From Pyrinomonadaceae bacterium (GTDB taxonomy: Bacteria; Acidobacteriota; Blastocatellia; Pyrinomonadales; Pyrinomonadaceae): DNA of 64,000 nucleotides. The stretch spans positions 124,001 through 188,000 of the forward strand of contig JAIBCB010000006.1 of NCBI GenBank assembly GCA_019694355.1. Reading direction: 5' to 3'. Position numbers and translations under genes: made by a program. The notes beneath the pieces were generated by a model, which saw only the letters and a list, made by a program, of their open reading frames with translations, had not been told where the DNA came from and made no database searches. Shown here in pieces: positions 18,401-27,779 of the stretch (positions within the stretch are counted from its first letter, which is position 1; the number at the start of each line of letters is the position of its first letter).

Positions 18401-21400
18401 TCGTAGAACTTCTCGGACCATTGCACGGTGTCGCCGCTTCGATAAGGACGCGATTGCTTCCAAAGCTCGCCAAGCTGATTGAATTTGGTTTCGGTGATGT
18501 CGGTGACATTGCTCGGCCCGATGTTGTCCTCGCGCTTAACAAGGCCCAGTCCATTGAGATATTTGACTGTCTTACCCGCGGTAACATTACTTGCATCTTT
18601 CACCTCATCGGTGATTGTCATACCCGATTCATCGTACGTCGTCGTGGTGTAAGCACCGGTCGGCGCGGTAGTTGTAGTCGGGCGCAAGGTATCCGCATCG
18701 TACGCGGCGGTGCTCGTCCTTCCATTAGGATCGGTAGACTGCTCGACCAGTCCGGTATTGAAATCAAAGACCGCCGAACTCGTATTTCGTATTGTTGCGT
18801 TCGGATCAGACGAGCCTCGCGTCTGCGTTGTCGGATAAGCGTATTGGGTATCGATCGTGTAATCGTAAGTCTTTAACTCACAGCAAGACGCAGATTCAGC
18901 TACACGATTGCCGGTTTCGTCGTATTGCTTTGTCTGAGTTATCGCACCGGAGGGAGTCGCGGCATCGGAATAGACTGTTGTCTTGGTAAGATTACCGCGA
19001 AATATCGTGTTCGGATCGTAAACGCTGACGTCCGTGTAGGTCCAATCGGTACACGAACAGTTCGCATAATACCCACCGGCGATCGGAACCCAGACTTCTT
19101 CATCCTCATATTCGCATTGTGGCTCGGACAGCGATGGATCCCACATATTACAATATTCCGGTACCTGCTGCGTGTCAGTCGTAAATGGATCGGCCGTACT
19201 TAGATGGTGCGTTACATCTGGAGTGTTCTTTAAGTTCGGGCTTCCGGTTCCATTTACCACCGCGTTGCCGTCGTATTCATAATCAGTTTTTGCCACTCGA
19301 TTCCCTGAGCCGTCGTAAACCTCAGTTGACTTTACGAGACTGAAGATGTGACGGCTTGTATAGGACGAACTGTTTTCGTATGTGTTTCGAGTCTCTTTAA
19401 GGAGGGTTGCATTGTCGTAGCCGTATTCTTTTTGAGACGTAACCTGATTGTAGTTGCTTCCATAGGTGTAGTCCGTCCTCAGCGCCTGCCCTTTCTCGTC
19501 CACGGTATACGTGTGAAAGGGGCGCGGTGAATCATAACTCCCCTGCTCCCAACCCGCATCACCCATTGCAAGCAGCGCATTTGTCGTCGGGTCGCGCGTT
19601 TCGTCGCGAAAGATCAATCCATCCATCCACTGTCCGGGAGTTCGATACGAATACTGTTTGTTTACCACGCCGTTCGGCTGAGTCACCGCTATAGAACGTG
19701 CCGGGCTTGAGCCACCATTGTGATAAGCCGGGTCTCCCGAAGCCGGAAAGTAATATGTATCGTTATTATTTACGAGGTAGCTGGTTACCGCAGCACCGGT
19801 GTCCATGCCTGCCCAGCTTTCTGTGAGAGTTGTATAAGTCGGTGCGTCGCTCAGCGTGTAATTTGGCGTGAGAGTATAATTATAAACGGCCTGCTTCGAC
19901 ATCGTTCCGGCGGTGATCGTGCCTTGGTCTCCTAGGCTCCCAGACCACGACATTCCCCGTTGCTCGATCACTTTGGCGATCATTCCATAGGAAGAATATG
20001 AATCACTATCGTTGAACCAGTAGCCGGTGCTCGTCCCGGGGTAGTAGATACCGTCAACGACATATGGGGTGGCGTTGTTGGTGTCAGTAGTGATCCCATA
20101 CGCCCAGCCGGGGTTGAGTGTCAGTGATTTGTAATGGAGCCGAACCGCCGTTCGCGTGCCCGCATTGTCCATTTTCGGCACATCGACCGAGATCAAACGG
20201 TTTAATGAATCGTAATTGAATGTAATAACGCGCCCCATTGTATCCGTGACAGTCTGGAGCTCCGGACCATGATTATTTTTGTATGAAACACTTACGTAGT
20301 TACCTTGGGAATCAGTGATCTGCGATGGGAAAGCCTGCTTCCCATTTGCCGACGTTACGCCGTAGTAAACCTGTGTACCATTCGGAAGGGTGACCGAACC
20401 GGTCATTGTAGTTACACCGTTGTAGGTGCTGACAAAACAGCCATAATCTATAAACGTGCTGTCAGCTGTGTGACCTGAGAATTGGCTGTAATTGTAACTG
20501 CCGCCGTTGTAATTAGAAATCGTACCTGTGTAGCCGTGATTCGTTCCGTCTGCGTCGATCAGCATGCAGCCGCCACTGCTGCCCATGAACATCATTTTGC
20601 CAAAGCCAAGGTTCCAACCCGGGGCCGGATAGCCTCTTTCCGAGTCAAAACTCATCGTGGTTCCAGACTTGCTCCAGAGGCGCGAGTTATAGTTTAGAGA
20701 AAGACTGAGGCCCATCCCACGTCCGGGTAGTGAAACCACGGGGGCAGACATCTGAAAATTGCCATTGCCCGCTCCTGCATCCGGCGATGATCCCGGAGGG
20801 TTGCCGGTTTGATTGCCCGGGTCATCGGCCATCCACCAGTTGTTATTATTCCATCCATCTTCATCAGCAGGCCGCATCAATGCTCGCGATTTTGAGTGCG
20901 TGACTGAGGCATCATTTTCCTCCTCTGTATCCTCAGTACTTGGCCCGTGCTGGCGTCTCCGAGTCAGTCTTTTGGATGTCAGTTGCTGCGTCTGCACCTG
21001 ATCGGTATAATCGCGCTTTGACGAAAGCGTATCGCTCCTATATTGTCCGCTTTGGATAAGCCTGTTGCGGTAATCGTATCTTCCGCGTGCAGCTTCGGCC
21101 CGTAGTCTACTCATTACACGATAAGGTTCGTTGACCTCAACCGTTATATTCGCCTGCGTTTGAATTCCACGAGCCGCTGCTGTTATCAAGAATTGGCCGG
21201 GCCTATTAGCCGCGAATATACCGTCATGCATTGAATGAGGAGACGTTTCACGAGCCGTATCGGTGACCGACCATCTAAAGTGCAATCCATTAACAGGAAT
21301 ACCATCGACCGTGTAGCCGATCGCAATAAAATTGACTGGTTCTCCTTGCCGAATCGTAAGATCGCCACCCGGAACGATTTCGATCCTGCTTACCTGCATA

Positions 21401-21645
21401 TTTCGCTGCCCTCGGGTACTGAAGAATAGGAGCGCACTACTTGCCCAACTCGAGATGCTGCTTGCCACGTTTACAGACTCAAAGCTGGACCAAACGTTCT
21501 GCCCCATCTCGACCAATGAAACACACAATGTCCTGGAGGAATCAGGAGATGCGAGAGATGTGTCAGTGAACAATGTGATAAGAAGGAGTCCCACGACCAC
21601 TTGACGCAGTCGGTAGCCAAGATGAAAAGAGCCAGGTGGAATCAT
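15448..21645 (-). CDS. Full-length Rhs/YD-repeat polymorphic toxin with lytic transglycosylase tip
   Basis: This protein has 2065 residues. A signal-like hydrophobic helix (about 10-33) is followed by an Ig-like domain (about 80-172) and a Lys/Arg/Gln-rich linker. A long array of YD repeats fills most of the chain. The RHS-associated core (about 1680-1770, ending DPSGLG) precedes a hydrophobic stretch. The variable tip begins at about residue 1894. The tip carries an SLT-like pattern: VVTEAHVPG with a candidate catalytic Glu, then NHRGLMQVDPKAA. Known: YD repeats form a shell that encloses the tip. Inferred: it is exported by Sec and acts on the cell wall of competing cells. GGAGG lies upstream of the ATG at 21645. 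I see no T6SS PAAR or VgrG sequence. Confidence 0.9.
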   Translation of the reverse strand: MIPPGSFHLGYRLRQVVVGLLLITLFTDTSLASPDSSRTLCVSLVEMGQNVWSSFESVNVASSISSWASSALLFFSTRGQRNMQVSRIEIVPGGDLTIRQGEPVNFIAIGYTVDGIPVNGLHFRWSVTDTARETSPHSMHDGIFAANRPGQFLITAAARGIQTQANITVEVNEPYRVMSRLRAEAARGRYDYRNRLIQSGQYRSDTLSSKRDYTDQVQTQQLTSKRLTRRRQHGPSTEDTEEENDASVTHSKSRALMRPADEDGWNNNNWWMADDPGNQTGNPPGSSPDAGAGNGNFQMSAPVVSLPGRGMGLSLSLNYNSRLWSKSGTTMSFDSERGYPAPGWNLGFGKMMFMGSSGGCMLIDADGTNHGYTGTISNYNGGSYNYSQFSGHTADSTFIDYGCFVSTYNGVTTMTGSVTLPNGTQVYYGVTSANGKQAFPSQITDSQGNYVSVSYKNNHGPELQTVTDTMGRVITFNYDSLNRLISVDVPKMDNAGTRTAVRLHYKSLTLNPGWAYGITTDTNNATPYVVDGIYYPGTSTGYWFNDSDSYSSYGMIAKVIEQRGMSWSGSLGDQGTITAGTMSKQAVYNYTLTPNYTLSDAPTYTTLTESWAGMDTGAAVTSYLVNNNDTYYFPASGDPAYHNGGSSPARSIAVTQPNGVVNKQYSYRTPGQWMDGLIFRDETRDPTTNALLAMGDAGWEQGSYDSPRPFHTYTVDEKGQALRTDYTYGSNYNQVTSQKEYGYDNATLLKETRNTYENSSSYTSRHIFSLVKSTEVYDGSGNRVAKTDYEYDGNAVVNGTGSPNLKNTPDVTHHLSTADPFTTDTQQVPEYCNMWDPSLSEPQCEYEDEEVWVPIAGGYYANCSCTDWTYTDVSVYDPNTIFRGNLTKTTVYSDAATPSGAITQTKQYDETGNRVAESASCCELKTYDYTIDTQYAYPTTQTRGSSDPNATIRNTSSAVFDFNTGLVEQSTDPNGRTSTAAYDADTLRPTTTTAPTGAYTTTTYDESGMTITDEVKDASNVTAGKTVKYLNGLGLVKREDNIGPSNVTDITETKFNQLGELWKQSRPYRSGDTVQWSEKFYDLQGRVTKIVEPDGSETKAFYNETPRPDSASNATGSTIRVMDAWGRERWGRYDALGRLAEVVEPKPDGDGLVFTAGSLVTNFSYNTLGRLTGTNQGGQLRSFKYDSLGRLTRQKLAEQTATINDTGAYVGAGGAGALWSSAFVYDDRSNVTQRTDARGVKTHYSYQISGGGDDPLNRIQSISYDLSGTHDTSKPIPAAPTVTYEYVTTGDQDRLKKVTAAGVSTDEFAYDTEGRVTDETKTFLNRSSYPLVTSYTYDTLNRTASIRLPAQYGLSGSPRKFVYYDYDSSSRLTTLKYGTALSQVQQAGDLVYNASDQTTSINIGSAGKHQVNEQYTFDQQTGLLINQKAVRDGDTLLDLSYDYNRNNSTGTLNGKTGHLTKILNNLDHNKDREYKFDAIGRLTSAKGGVNSALWSQTYSYDRYGNRTSVAATGVAADNTTMPTDGIPTLTYNTTANNNQITTSNANGQFEYDVAGNQTRALDQDGTNWIRYEYDAANRPVNIKHGNGANDGTLIETQQFGVGNERIALTDAVINQTTWYGDAVEYIETGGSGTLVWSKTCTYLGDSLLSTITPDGAGGETTEYAHPDRLGTKLVTNQSAATNSEQSHLPFGTALDAESTLTTNPKRFTSYERSAGTGLDYAVNRTYDSKQGRFTQVDPAGMNAASLAAPQTLNLYAYCANDPINHLDPSGLGFWSFLKKLFKWIVAVIAVIVAVITIIAAPATIAGILAAISATASAGSSVMGALGYSTAAKILGWIALGTGIGAGIATIAAGPKIDDSLILHIASTEENTSTISWWQIALAGVSAAGSIANSFAQTSGDGDDDEFSMAAIFVGSDLLELIHRNNQSTVSDEMILCQVVTEAHVPGEPKGVVETNAKGSLNHRGLMQVDPKAAKDAGLGNGKRGTDAQLAKSNPDYMSVIYNAGQNLRTGTKYLQIVIDRAGGDIMKGYRLYRGVAGDAYYNKISKCANKVKTGDYKGGVTVIYP
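15962..17081 (-). repeat. 1120-bp direct repeat, copy in the full Rhs gene
   Basis: This is the second copy of the repeat at 13600-14719. It covers Rhs residues from about 1521 to 1894. A shorter, slightly diverged copy of its left end (about 65 bp) occurs at 12333-12400 in front of tip 3. All three copies end at the same point before their different tips. Confidence 0.85.
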
Positions 21646-21814
21646 TGGGAAACCTCCAAAACAAACTTGATTGTTAATTGTTAAAGGAACGAAAACCGAT
21701 CTTTTTCACATAATATCAATATGAAATGGAAAAGTAAATATTTCGAATTGCCCCAAGAAGAAATCTTGGTGAAAAAAGATTGATGATAGGCCGGAGACCG
21801 GAGAGTTTCAGAAG

Positions 21815-22165
21815 ATGCCGGATGAGAATCGCGACCATTACGAGCATCACCCAATAGAGGACATCGACCCCACGAAAATAAAGACGAGGTCGTCCATAAC
21901 AAACGGAATCTGCGAGAGCTTTCACAAAACCATCCTCAACGAGTTCTGCTGGAAGCGCTGCAGCCGGACGCAGCCGAGTGGTACGCCACTACAACACCGA
22001 GCGACCAGTTCCGGCAAATACTGCTACGGCAAGACCCCAACGGAAACTTTTGCTGAGTCAAAGCACCTGGCAAAAGAAAAGGAGTTGGACAACGAAACAT
22101 GGTGGTCCCACGATCCCCAAAATCGTACACCCACCACCATCGCAAATCTTTCAGCCGGCAGATGA
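21815..22165 (+). pseudogene. IS481-family transposase C-terminal remnant
   Basis: Translation gives HHPIEDIDPTKIKTRSS, TNGICESFHKTILNEF, then in another frame VRHYNTERP, then GKYCYGKTPTETFAESKHLAKEK. This order matches the C-terminal part of IS481-type transposases, including the Glu of the DDE triad in GICESFH. At least two frameshifts are needed and the N-terminal part is absent, so it is a decayed fragment. It lies between the Rhs gene and the 748-aa gene. No terminal inverted repeats were found. From 21646 to 21814 only the Rhs promoter region is present; 22166-22232 holds nothing clear. Confidence 0.75.
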
Positions 22166-22232
22166 AATCTTGACTAGTACATCTGATCCGGGCCACCAAC
22201 GGCCTGTCGGCTACTTGTTTGATAGTAGCGAC

Positions 22233-24479
22233 TCATCGGTTCTGGGAGTAGCTTCCTTCTATAAGTGGCTCATCCCTGGTATTTTGAACGTTCAGCTTAC
22301 CAGCCCCATAGTTGACTGCCATCGGCATTGACAGTCGAGCCTTTTGTAGACTTTCCTCGATCTGATGACTTAGCTCGTCGGTCCTGGCTGGTTCAACTGA
22401 GCCAATCAGCCCATATTTCCTCATGTGCGAAGTAACAATCTCTAATGACCCTGAACGTTTGATAGTCAGATCATTACTCAAATCCTTGACAAGGTCATTT
22501 GCTACGTCCTTGCGAATTTGTGCGAACGTGTGAACCATATCATCTGGTGCTTTACCGTATCGCTCTTGCACTCGGGTTTCTAAAAGATCTCTCTGATGTA
22601 TCGCTTTGCCGTAAACGAAATCTTTTTCATAGGGAGGTAAATTTTGATAAGTCTTCTTGTGATCGAATTCGTTCGGATTTCTCAAATCATTGTTTGGAGT
22701 GCTCACACTTAAGAGAAAGTGTTTAGTTGCGGCCAATGAGTGTCTAAGATCCGATCTTTCCAACCTCGTCTTTAGGCTTTCCAGTAGTTGCTGTCCCTCG
22801 GTACTTAACCGGATATTGCCTTCAAACAGGGCTTGAGTCTTTTCCTCGCGATTCTTTCCAAAATGCGAGTAGGACATTTTTGCCGCTGTCATTTCCGATG
22901 AATAGTGTAAAGGTGAACTCTCGGTAAAGAGGAATTGAAGTTCCTTCACTGAAAGAGCTTTTGGGGTTTCTGTTCGTTCCTGATCTGAGAGTCCCTTCCA
23001 ACTAAGTCCAATCTGAGAATTATCTTTGCGGATGGACGAAGCAGCCTCCATTACTTCTTGTCGAGTAGTTACGTGGTCAAGCATCGCGGCATACTTTCGG
23101 TATCGTGGATTGAAGTGCCGAAGCCTTGAGTCGGGGTGTTTTAGTTGATTTTCAATATAAGCAGCGGCAAATCTCAGATCGTCAACCGCCTCGTGTTTCC
23201 TGGAGGGTTCGTGAATGGTTGCCGTGTAGATAGTGTCTCTGTAAGCTTGTAATATTTCATTGACAGGTTTGCCGTCGTCGAGTTCTTTGTCGATGGCTGG
23301 CAATTTCACATTGAACCAGTGTTCGCGCTCATTGTGACTCATTTCCGATGCCATTTGAGCGAGTTCGAGGTTGCCGATTTCGAATCTTTCAAATTCGACC
23401 TGACTGGCGTGTTTCGCTTCGATTGGGTCCCTTACGAGCGAATCATCTTCATCTCGCAGAAGTTCATGATTTTCATCTTTTGCGTGATTGTGATCGCGTT
23501 CGAATACCGTATCCAACGGTGCAAAATGATCAGAAGGTTCAAGTTGGCTTAACTCATTTGCAAGATTCGCTATATCGCCTATAGTTCGCTCGAAGCGCTC
23601 TTCTTTAGACTCTTCACTGAATGTCCTATCGCCGGAATCTAAAAATTCAGTTTTACCTTCCAATGACTGGTAGATCCAATTGAAGACCCTTAACTGAGTT
23701 TCACGGTCAGCATCAGAACCAGCTATCTTTTGTCCGTATTCGACGATCTGAGGTGCAAGTTCCAGCGCCTTTGTCCCGTCCCCGATAATATGTTCCAGTT
23801 TGTTTACTGCATATTGATTGGTTGCGATATTCAACCCTGCGGCAATGGATAGCTTTTCTTTGGGAACTATAACAGCGTTACCGGATACCGTGGCTCCCCG
23901 TTCGTAGAGATCCCGAGCGAATTGGGAGTGTTGGTTCAAGTACGAGGCGTGCTCATATCGGCTTCGGCCATCAGTTTGGTCTATGCGGGCCAACAGCAGG
24001 TCAGATTTGCTGACCGAAAGTATCTCGTTGATCGCCCTTTGAGTCCTTGGATTAGGAATATCGACCGATCTCGTTATTGGCTGTAAGTGTCCTGCTTTGC
24101 CTGTGGTTCTGTCCTGAAGCAATACCCGCTGTTGGACCTTCTCGATCGCGAGCTTTACGACATCGGCATGACACATCTCACCGGCGCGACAAAAACAAGA
24201 AACAACGATCGGCTGTCCGTTGCTAACGGTCTCGGCCAGGAGTTTCATTCCTTCCCTCAAACCGTCTTCATTTGCTCTGTATGTATTTCTGAGCCTTTCA
24301 GAATAAGCGACCAATGCTCTGGCCCTCGCAAGCCCCTTTGGTGCGATCTCCGATCTCAATGGAGCCAACTGCATCAGCTCTGGCGTATTGATATTTAACA
24401 GGTCAAGAGAACGTCTCGGAAGACGTCCATTTATCTCTTCAGGGTTCACCACAACTTGGCTTGTGAATTCTGTTTCCAT
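22233..24479 (-). CDS. Large protein of unknown function downstream of the relaxase
   Basis: The protein has 748 residues from the ATG at 24479; a GTG at 24488 would add three. Near residue 95-110 it has VSCFCRAGEMCHADVVKLAI, a Cys/His cluster of the type seen at the end of DUF488-like domains. The rest is charged, helical and low in recognisable motifs. It follows the relaxase stop by about 80 bases on the same strand and is therefore likely part of the mobilisation operon. Possible roles: DNA processing helper or a regulator of transfer. I do not recognise the family. Confidence 0.6.
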   Translation of the reverse strand: METEFTSQVVVNPEEINGRLPRRSLDLLNINTPELMQLAPLRSEIAPKGLARARALVAYSERLRNTYRANEDGLREGMKLLAETVSNGQPIVVSCFCRAGEMCHADVVKLAIEKVQQRVLLQDRTTGKAGHLQPITRSVDIPNPRTQRAINEILSVSKSDLLLARIDQTDGRSRYEHASYLNQHSQFARDLYERGATVSGNAVIVPKEKLSIAAGLNIATNQYAVNKLEHIIGDGTKALELAPQIVEYGQKIAGSDADRETQLRVFNWIYQSLEGKTEFLDSGDRTFSEESKEERFERTIGDIANLANELSQLEPSDHFAPLDTVFERDHNHAKDENHELLRDEDDSLVRDPIEAKHASQVEFERFEIGNLELAQMASEMSHNEREHWFNVKLPAIDKELDDGKPVNEILQAYRDTIYTATIHEPSRKHEAVDDLRFAAAYIENQLKHPDSRLRHFNPRYRKYAAMLDHVTTRQEVMEAASSIRKDNSQIGLSWKGLSDQERTETPKALSVKELQFLFTESSPLHYSSEMTAAKMSYSHFGKNREEKTQALFEGNIRLSTEGQQLLESLKTRLERSDLRHSLAATKHFLLSVSTPNNDLRNPNEFDHKKTYQNLPPYEKDFVYGKAIHQRDLLETRVQERYGKAPDDMVHTFAQIRKDVANDLVKDLSNDLTIKRSGSLEIVTSHMRKYGLIGSVEPARTDELSHQIEESLQKARLSMPMAVNYGAGKLNVQNTRDEPLIEGSYSQNR

Positions 24480-24562
24480 TCCAATCACTCAGAAACCCGT
24501 CGGTTCTAATCAATCTGAACAGCAAGTCGTGTGCCTGTAAGACAAAAAGAGAGAGCTAAGCT

Positions 24563-26968
24563 CTAGCGTTCAATTCCACGTTCGATCTTTGCTGGCCGAA
24601 GGCCGTGTTCAACTGACGATACCGACCTTTGCATTTCCGGCCGAGTGATCTCCAAAGTTCGGTTCGGTGAATCAAAAGTCTTCAACAAATTCGTTGTTGA
24701 CTGGGCCGAACTTGAATCGGCATACCTCAGTATCGTCTTCAGTTTCGCCCCTTCTTTTGAATGTTGAGTTTGATTGATCCGGAATTCGATCAATGAAATC
24801 TCCGAAGGGGTGAAGATCGGAGCGTATTTCGGCTCACTATGTAATGATATACCCGACTTTTGCTTGAATTCGGCGGCGATTGTGGATGCAGCGTCGAAAA
24901 TATCTTGTGCACCTACATATTCTAAGTTGAGTCTTGTTTCTTTCTTCGTGACCATTTCCATCACGGCTTTTCTGCTTCGTCTGTGGTCCTTGCTCTCCAG
25001 CATCAACGCAACAGCCTGATCCAACAGCGAGTGTGTTTTCGGCAAATTAACATCTTTTAGACTTAAGTAATTGCTTTCGTTAGGACGCAAGCCGGACACC
25101 GGAAACTTGTCATATTGCTTTCTCTTTTTGAAGGTTTCGAGTTCTTCTTTAGCCATATCAAACCGAACCTTTGCGACGATCTCCTTCGCGATCGCACGGC
25201 CGCCGAGCACTTCCTGTTTATGACCCTCAAAATCAGATTGATTCCCAGATCGCGAAAGTCTTCTGGCAGCTGGACAATCGTTCTCGGCCAAGTCAACTAT
25301 CGCTCGTTGTTCACGCCAGTTTTCCTCGTAAGCCTCTCGTGAGCCTAGTCTGGTCGCCAGTTTTTCGATCTCGTCGAGCTCGTGTGGCAAGTACATTCTG
25401 CTCTGAATACCGGCATCTTGATCCGATAGCAATATCTTTTCCAATAATTTCGATTGCTTCTTTGCACCTGAATACTCTTTCGCTATTTTTCGCTTCGATT
25501 CAGCGAGTTTAAGTTCTATGTCTTGCCGTAGTTGAGTGCGTTTTAAGTCCTCACGAGAGACATCCGTACGAGTAAACCTACCTATAACCTCTTGGATATC
25601 CTCAACCAGTTTCGATGCGATACTCTGCTTAGCTGGGGCTCTCTCAACGTCTGCAAGTGAAAGTGATTTTCCATCCAGATCTACGCGTCGATAGAAGCGA
25701 CCGGCATCAAATTCCTGCATTTGGCATTCAGCGTTTTTGAACCTTAGATTTGCGACTGCTTTTTGTGCGAATATTCGACTGAGGTCATGCTGATTCCGGC
25801 TTCCAATCTCGCCTTCTCTTTCAAGCTCCGTCCGCACCTTTTCCAGATAAGCGAACCGACGGATATCGGATGTCTCCCGACACTGTTCCTGAAGCTGATC
25901 GATCTCGGTTTTCGAGAGTATCGGTGTCGGCAGTTTCAAGTTCTGTTTTCGATGGTCAGATCGAATCCTCTTCGCTGCCTCGATTGCTGTACCGAATTCC
26001 TTTTCTACTTTGGCTTTTTGATTCTCCTGCGTGCCCATCAATTTAAGCAGTACGGTTTTTATAATCCTGGCCTCCGGGTTTTCATCAAGGCGAGCATCCT
26101 TTTCAGCAATGCGAGCATCCTCGGATCGTTTATCCCGGCGTCGATCCAAATCGTTCAGTGACAAGCGTCGTTTCTTACCACTCAATGAATCTGTAACGAG
26201 GAATCTCATCGTGTCGCCATTTTGGGCCAGATGCTCAATCTGGGCTTCAAGTCGCCGGATAAATGCTTCGCCGATGATCGCCTTACCGAGCGTTCTTCTG
26301 CGGTTACGGTCAAGGCTTCCAGACTCTTTGAGTTCCGTGCCGTTGCTAGACGGAATAGGAGAGCGATCGGCCGACTGCTGCTGCAAGTTCCTTTCTTCGG
26401 TTTGTTCTTGCGTCAATATCGACTCCATTTTTCCTTCAGCCGAGCGAGCTACAATGCCCGGAACAAACACCTTCTCCCTGTTAACAATCTCATTGTGAGG
26501 TAGTGCCTCTCTTGGTATCTTCGTGAGATGACAATTGTCGAATGATTTTGAGATGTATTCCTTTTGCAAGGCGATGTGAACATGAGGGTTTTTGGTGTTT
26601 AGATGCAATGCGGCAACCCAAGAGAGTTTTTCGGCTCCAAGATGTTCTTTTAATCCGTCAACACTTGCTCGCGTGATTGCTTTTAGGGCAGTCTGCCGTT
26701 CTTTTTCGGATCCGGCCAACTTCCGATAATCGGACTCTCTGAATGAGATGACGAGATGATGTAATTGATCATTGCCTACCCGCGTTTTTGAGAGTGCAAC
26801 TTTCAGCGAGTTGTTTGCGCTTTCCAATGAGAGATTGCTTGAATAATCATTGAAAATGTCCCGGCCATTAGGCCGCTCCTTCGATGGATCGATCTTGCTG
26901 TTGGCAATATAGTTGACAAGGCCGTGGGCACTGCCTCGTTTTGACTGAATTGACACAACGATTCTCAC
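24563..26968 (-). CDS. MOBP-like relaxase
   Basis: This 801-residue protein has an N-terminal relaxase domain: a Tyr in GLVNYIANS (Y20, candidate nicking residue), HHLVISF (70-76), and LHLNTKNPHVHIAL (121-134) with the HxH pair (H129, H131) that binds metal. A further His (H122) lies where MOBP proteins usually have one. The remaining 600 residues are charged and largely coiled-coil. It nicks oriT and stays bound to the 5' end of the transferred strand. The GTG start at 26968 overlaps the TAG of the upstream gene by one base (TAGTG). It is transcribed leftward from a sigma-54 type promoter before the accessory gene. Confidence 0.88.
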   Translation of the reverse strand: MRIVVSIQSKRGSAHGLVNYIANSKIDPSKERPNGRDIFNDYSSNLSLESANNSLKVALSKTRVGNDQLHHLVISFRESDYRKLAGSEKERQTALKAITRASVDGLKEHLGAEKLSWVAALHLNTKNPHVHIALQKEYISKSFDNCHLTKIPREALPHNEIVNREKVFVPGIVARSAEGKMESILTQEQTEERNLQQQSADRSPIPSSNGTELKESGSLDRNRRRTLGKAIIGEAFIRRLEAQIEHLAQNGDTMRFLVTDSLSGKKRRLSLNDLDRRRDKRSEDARIAEKDARLDENPEARIIKTVLLKLMGTQENQKAKVEKEFGTAIEAAKRIRSDHRKQNLKLPTPILSKTEIDQLQEQCRETSDIRRFAYLEKVRTELEREGEIGSRNQHDLSRIFAQKAVANLRFKNAECQMQEFDAGRFYRRVDLDGKSLSLADVERAPAKQSIASKLVEDIQEVIGRFTRTDVSREDLKRTQLRQDIELKLAESKRKIAKEYSGAKKQSKLLEKILLSDQDAGIQSRMYLPHELDEIEKLATRLGSREAYEENWREQRAIVDLAENDCPAARRLSRSGNQSDFEGHKQEVLGGRAIAKEIVAKVRFDMAKEELETFKKRKQYDKFPVSGLRPNESNYLSLKDVNLPKTHSLLDQAVALMLESKDHRRSRKAVMEMVTKKETRLNLEYVGAQDIFDAASTIAAEFKQKSGISLHSEPKYAPIFTPSEISLIEFRINQTQHSKEGAKLKTILRYADSSSAQSTTNLLKTFDSPNRTLEITRPEMQRSVSSVEHGLRPAKIERGIER

Positions 26969-27648
26969 TAAGACTTTCCATCCTCTTTGAACTTTGTGTT
27001 CGCAGCATTCGCCGCAATGCGTTCCCGTAGAACTTTGATCTTTGTTTCAACAAACAAATTGGCATCTGCAATGGGGTCATTCCTCAGCCCATGAAAGGAT
27101 GTGCATTTATTAAGATCGAGGATGGAATGCTCTATCAGATTTGCAAGAAATGCATTCCCAATATCGATGCTGTTCTCCCTCTCAGATTGCTTGGGAGATA
27201 AGAATTCGAGCAGTCTCGTAAAGATCTGGTTGAGTGACGACACGGTGATATTTAACATGCAGTACGCCTCACGCAGCAGAACAGTCGTGTTCAACGAATC
27301 GTCTGAAAGACTTTTGACATTATCACTAAGCTTTTCCGTCTCTTCACTCAACCCATCGAATAGGCTCAAGAGATTACGTAAATCAGTTTGGTTTGCGCGT
27401 TCGGTTCTTATGATCCAATCGATCTTATTTTCTAACCGCTCCTGTTTAAGTTTTGAATCATGTTCCGACAACGCTTTTTGAATGAGTTTTCGTGCAATAG
27501 CCGCGCGAGTCTCGCCGGTACTCTTTGCTAGCTCGGAAATCTTGCGTACATCGCTTTCATAGGGCCGAACGGTCATCGGAAACCCCTGATTCGTAACTGC
27601 TCCGGAATTTATTCCTTCTTTCAACTTTTCGCGTTCACGTTTTCTCAT
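26968..27648 (-). CDS. MobC-like relaxosome accessory protein
   Basis: This 226-residue protein begins MRKREREKLKEG. It has a ribbon-helix-helix-like segment in the first 70 residues (PMTVRPYESDVRKISELAKSTG, then RAAIARKLIQKAL), then a coiled-coil region. Known: MobC/TraJ-type proteins of this shape bind oriT and help the relaxase nick. It is upstream of and translationally coupled to the relaxase and lies next to the candidate oriT. The family is not certain from the sequence alone. Confidence 0.65.
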   Translation of the reverse strand: MRKREREKLKEGINSGAVTNQGFPMTVRPYESDVRKISELAKSTGETRAAIARKLIQKALSEHDSKLKQERLENKIDWIIRTERANQTDLRNLLSLFDGLSEETEKLSDNVKSLSDDSLNTTVLLREAYCMLNITVSSLNQIFTRLLEFLSPKQSERENSIDIGNAFLANLIEHSILDLNKCTSFHGLRNDPIADANLFVETKIKVLRERIAANAANTKFKEDGKS

Positions 27649-27677
27649 TTGTAATCGCCTGAAATACAGCGAAGGTC

Positions 27678-27693
27678 TGCAAACTACGTGCCG
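27678..27693 (-). promoter_or_regulatory. Sigma-54 type promoter of the mobilisation operon
   Basis: The minus strand reads CGGCACGTAGTTTGCA, an almost perfect -24/-12 element with GG-N10-GC spacing, about 30 bases before the ATG at 27648. It resembles the elements before virB2 and xis. Confidence 0.72.
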
Positions 27694-27722
27694 GGATCAA
27701 TATTTAGCGAGAGCATTTTGGT

Positions 27723-27741
27723 TTGTAATTTTCGATTACAA
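27723..27741. promoter_or_regulatory. Inverted repeat TTGTAAT-N5-ATTACAA
   Basis: A perfect 7-bp inverted repeat with a 5-bp spacer lies between the divergent mobilisation and RHH genes. Related half sites (TTGTAATCG near 27648 and GTTACAA near 27778) surround it. It could be the operator for the MobC-like or RHH protein, or part of oriT. Confidence 0.45.
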
Positions 27742-27779
27742 TGGATAACCCTTGTGGTGTCATACAATTGCGGGAGTTA

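Noticed and set aside
15448..21645. T6SS-delivered Rhs
   Set aside because: No PAAR or VgrG-like sequence at the N-terminus and no T6SS genes; a signal-like helix is present instead.
21978..22331. Separate gene in another frame of the transposase fragment
   Set aside because: Parts in two frames together match one IS481-type transposase end, so it is a frameshifted remnant.
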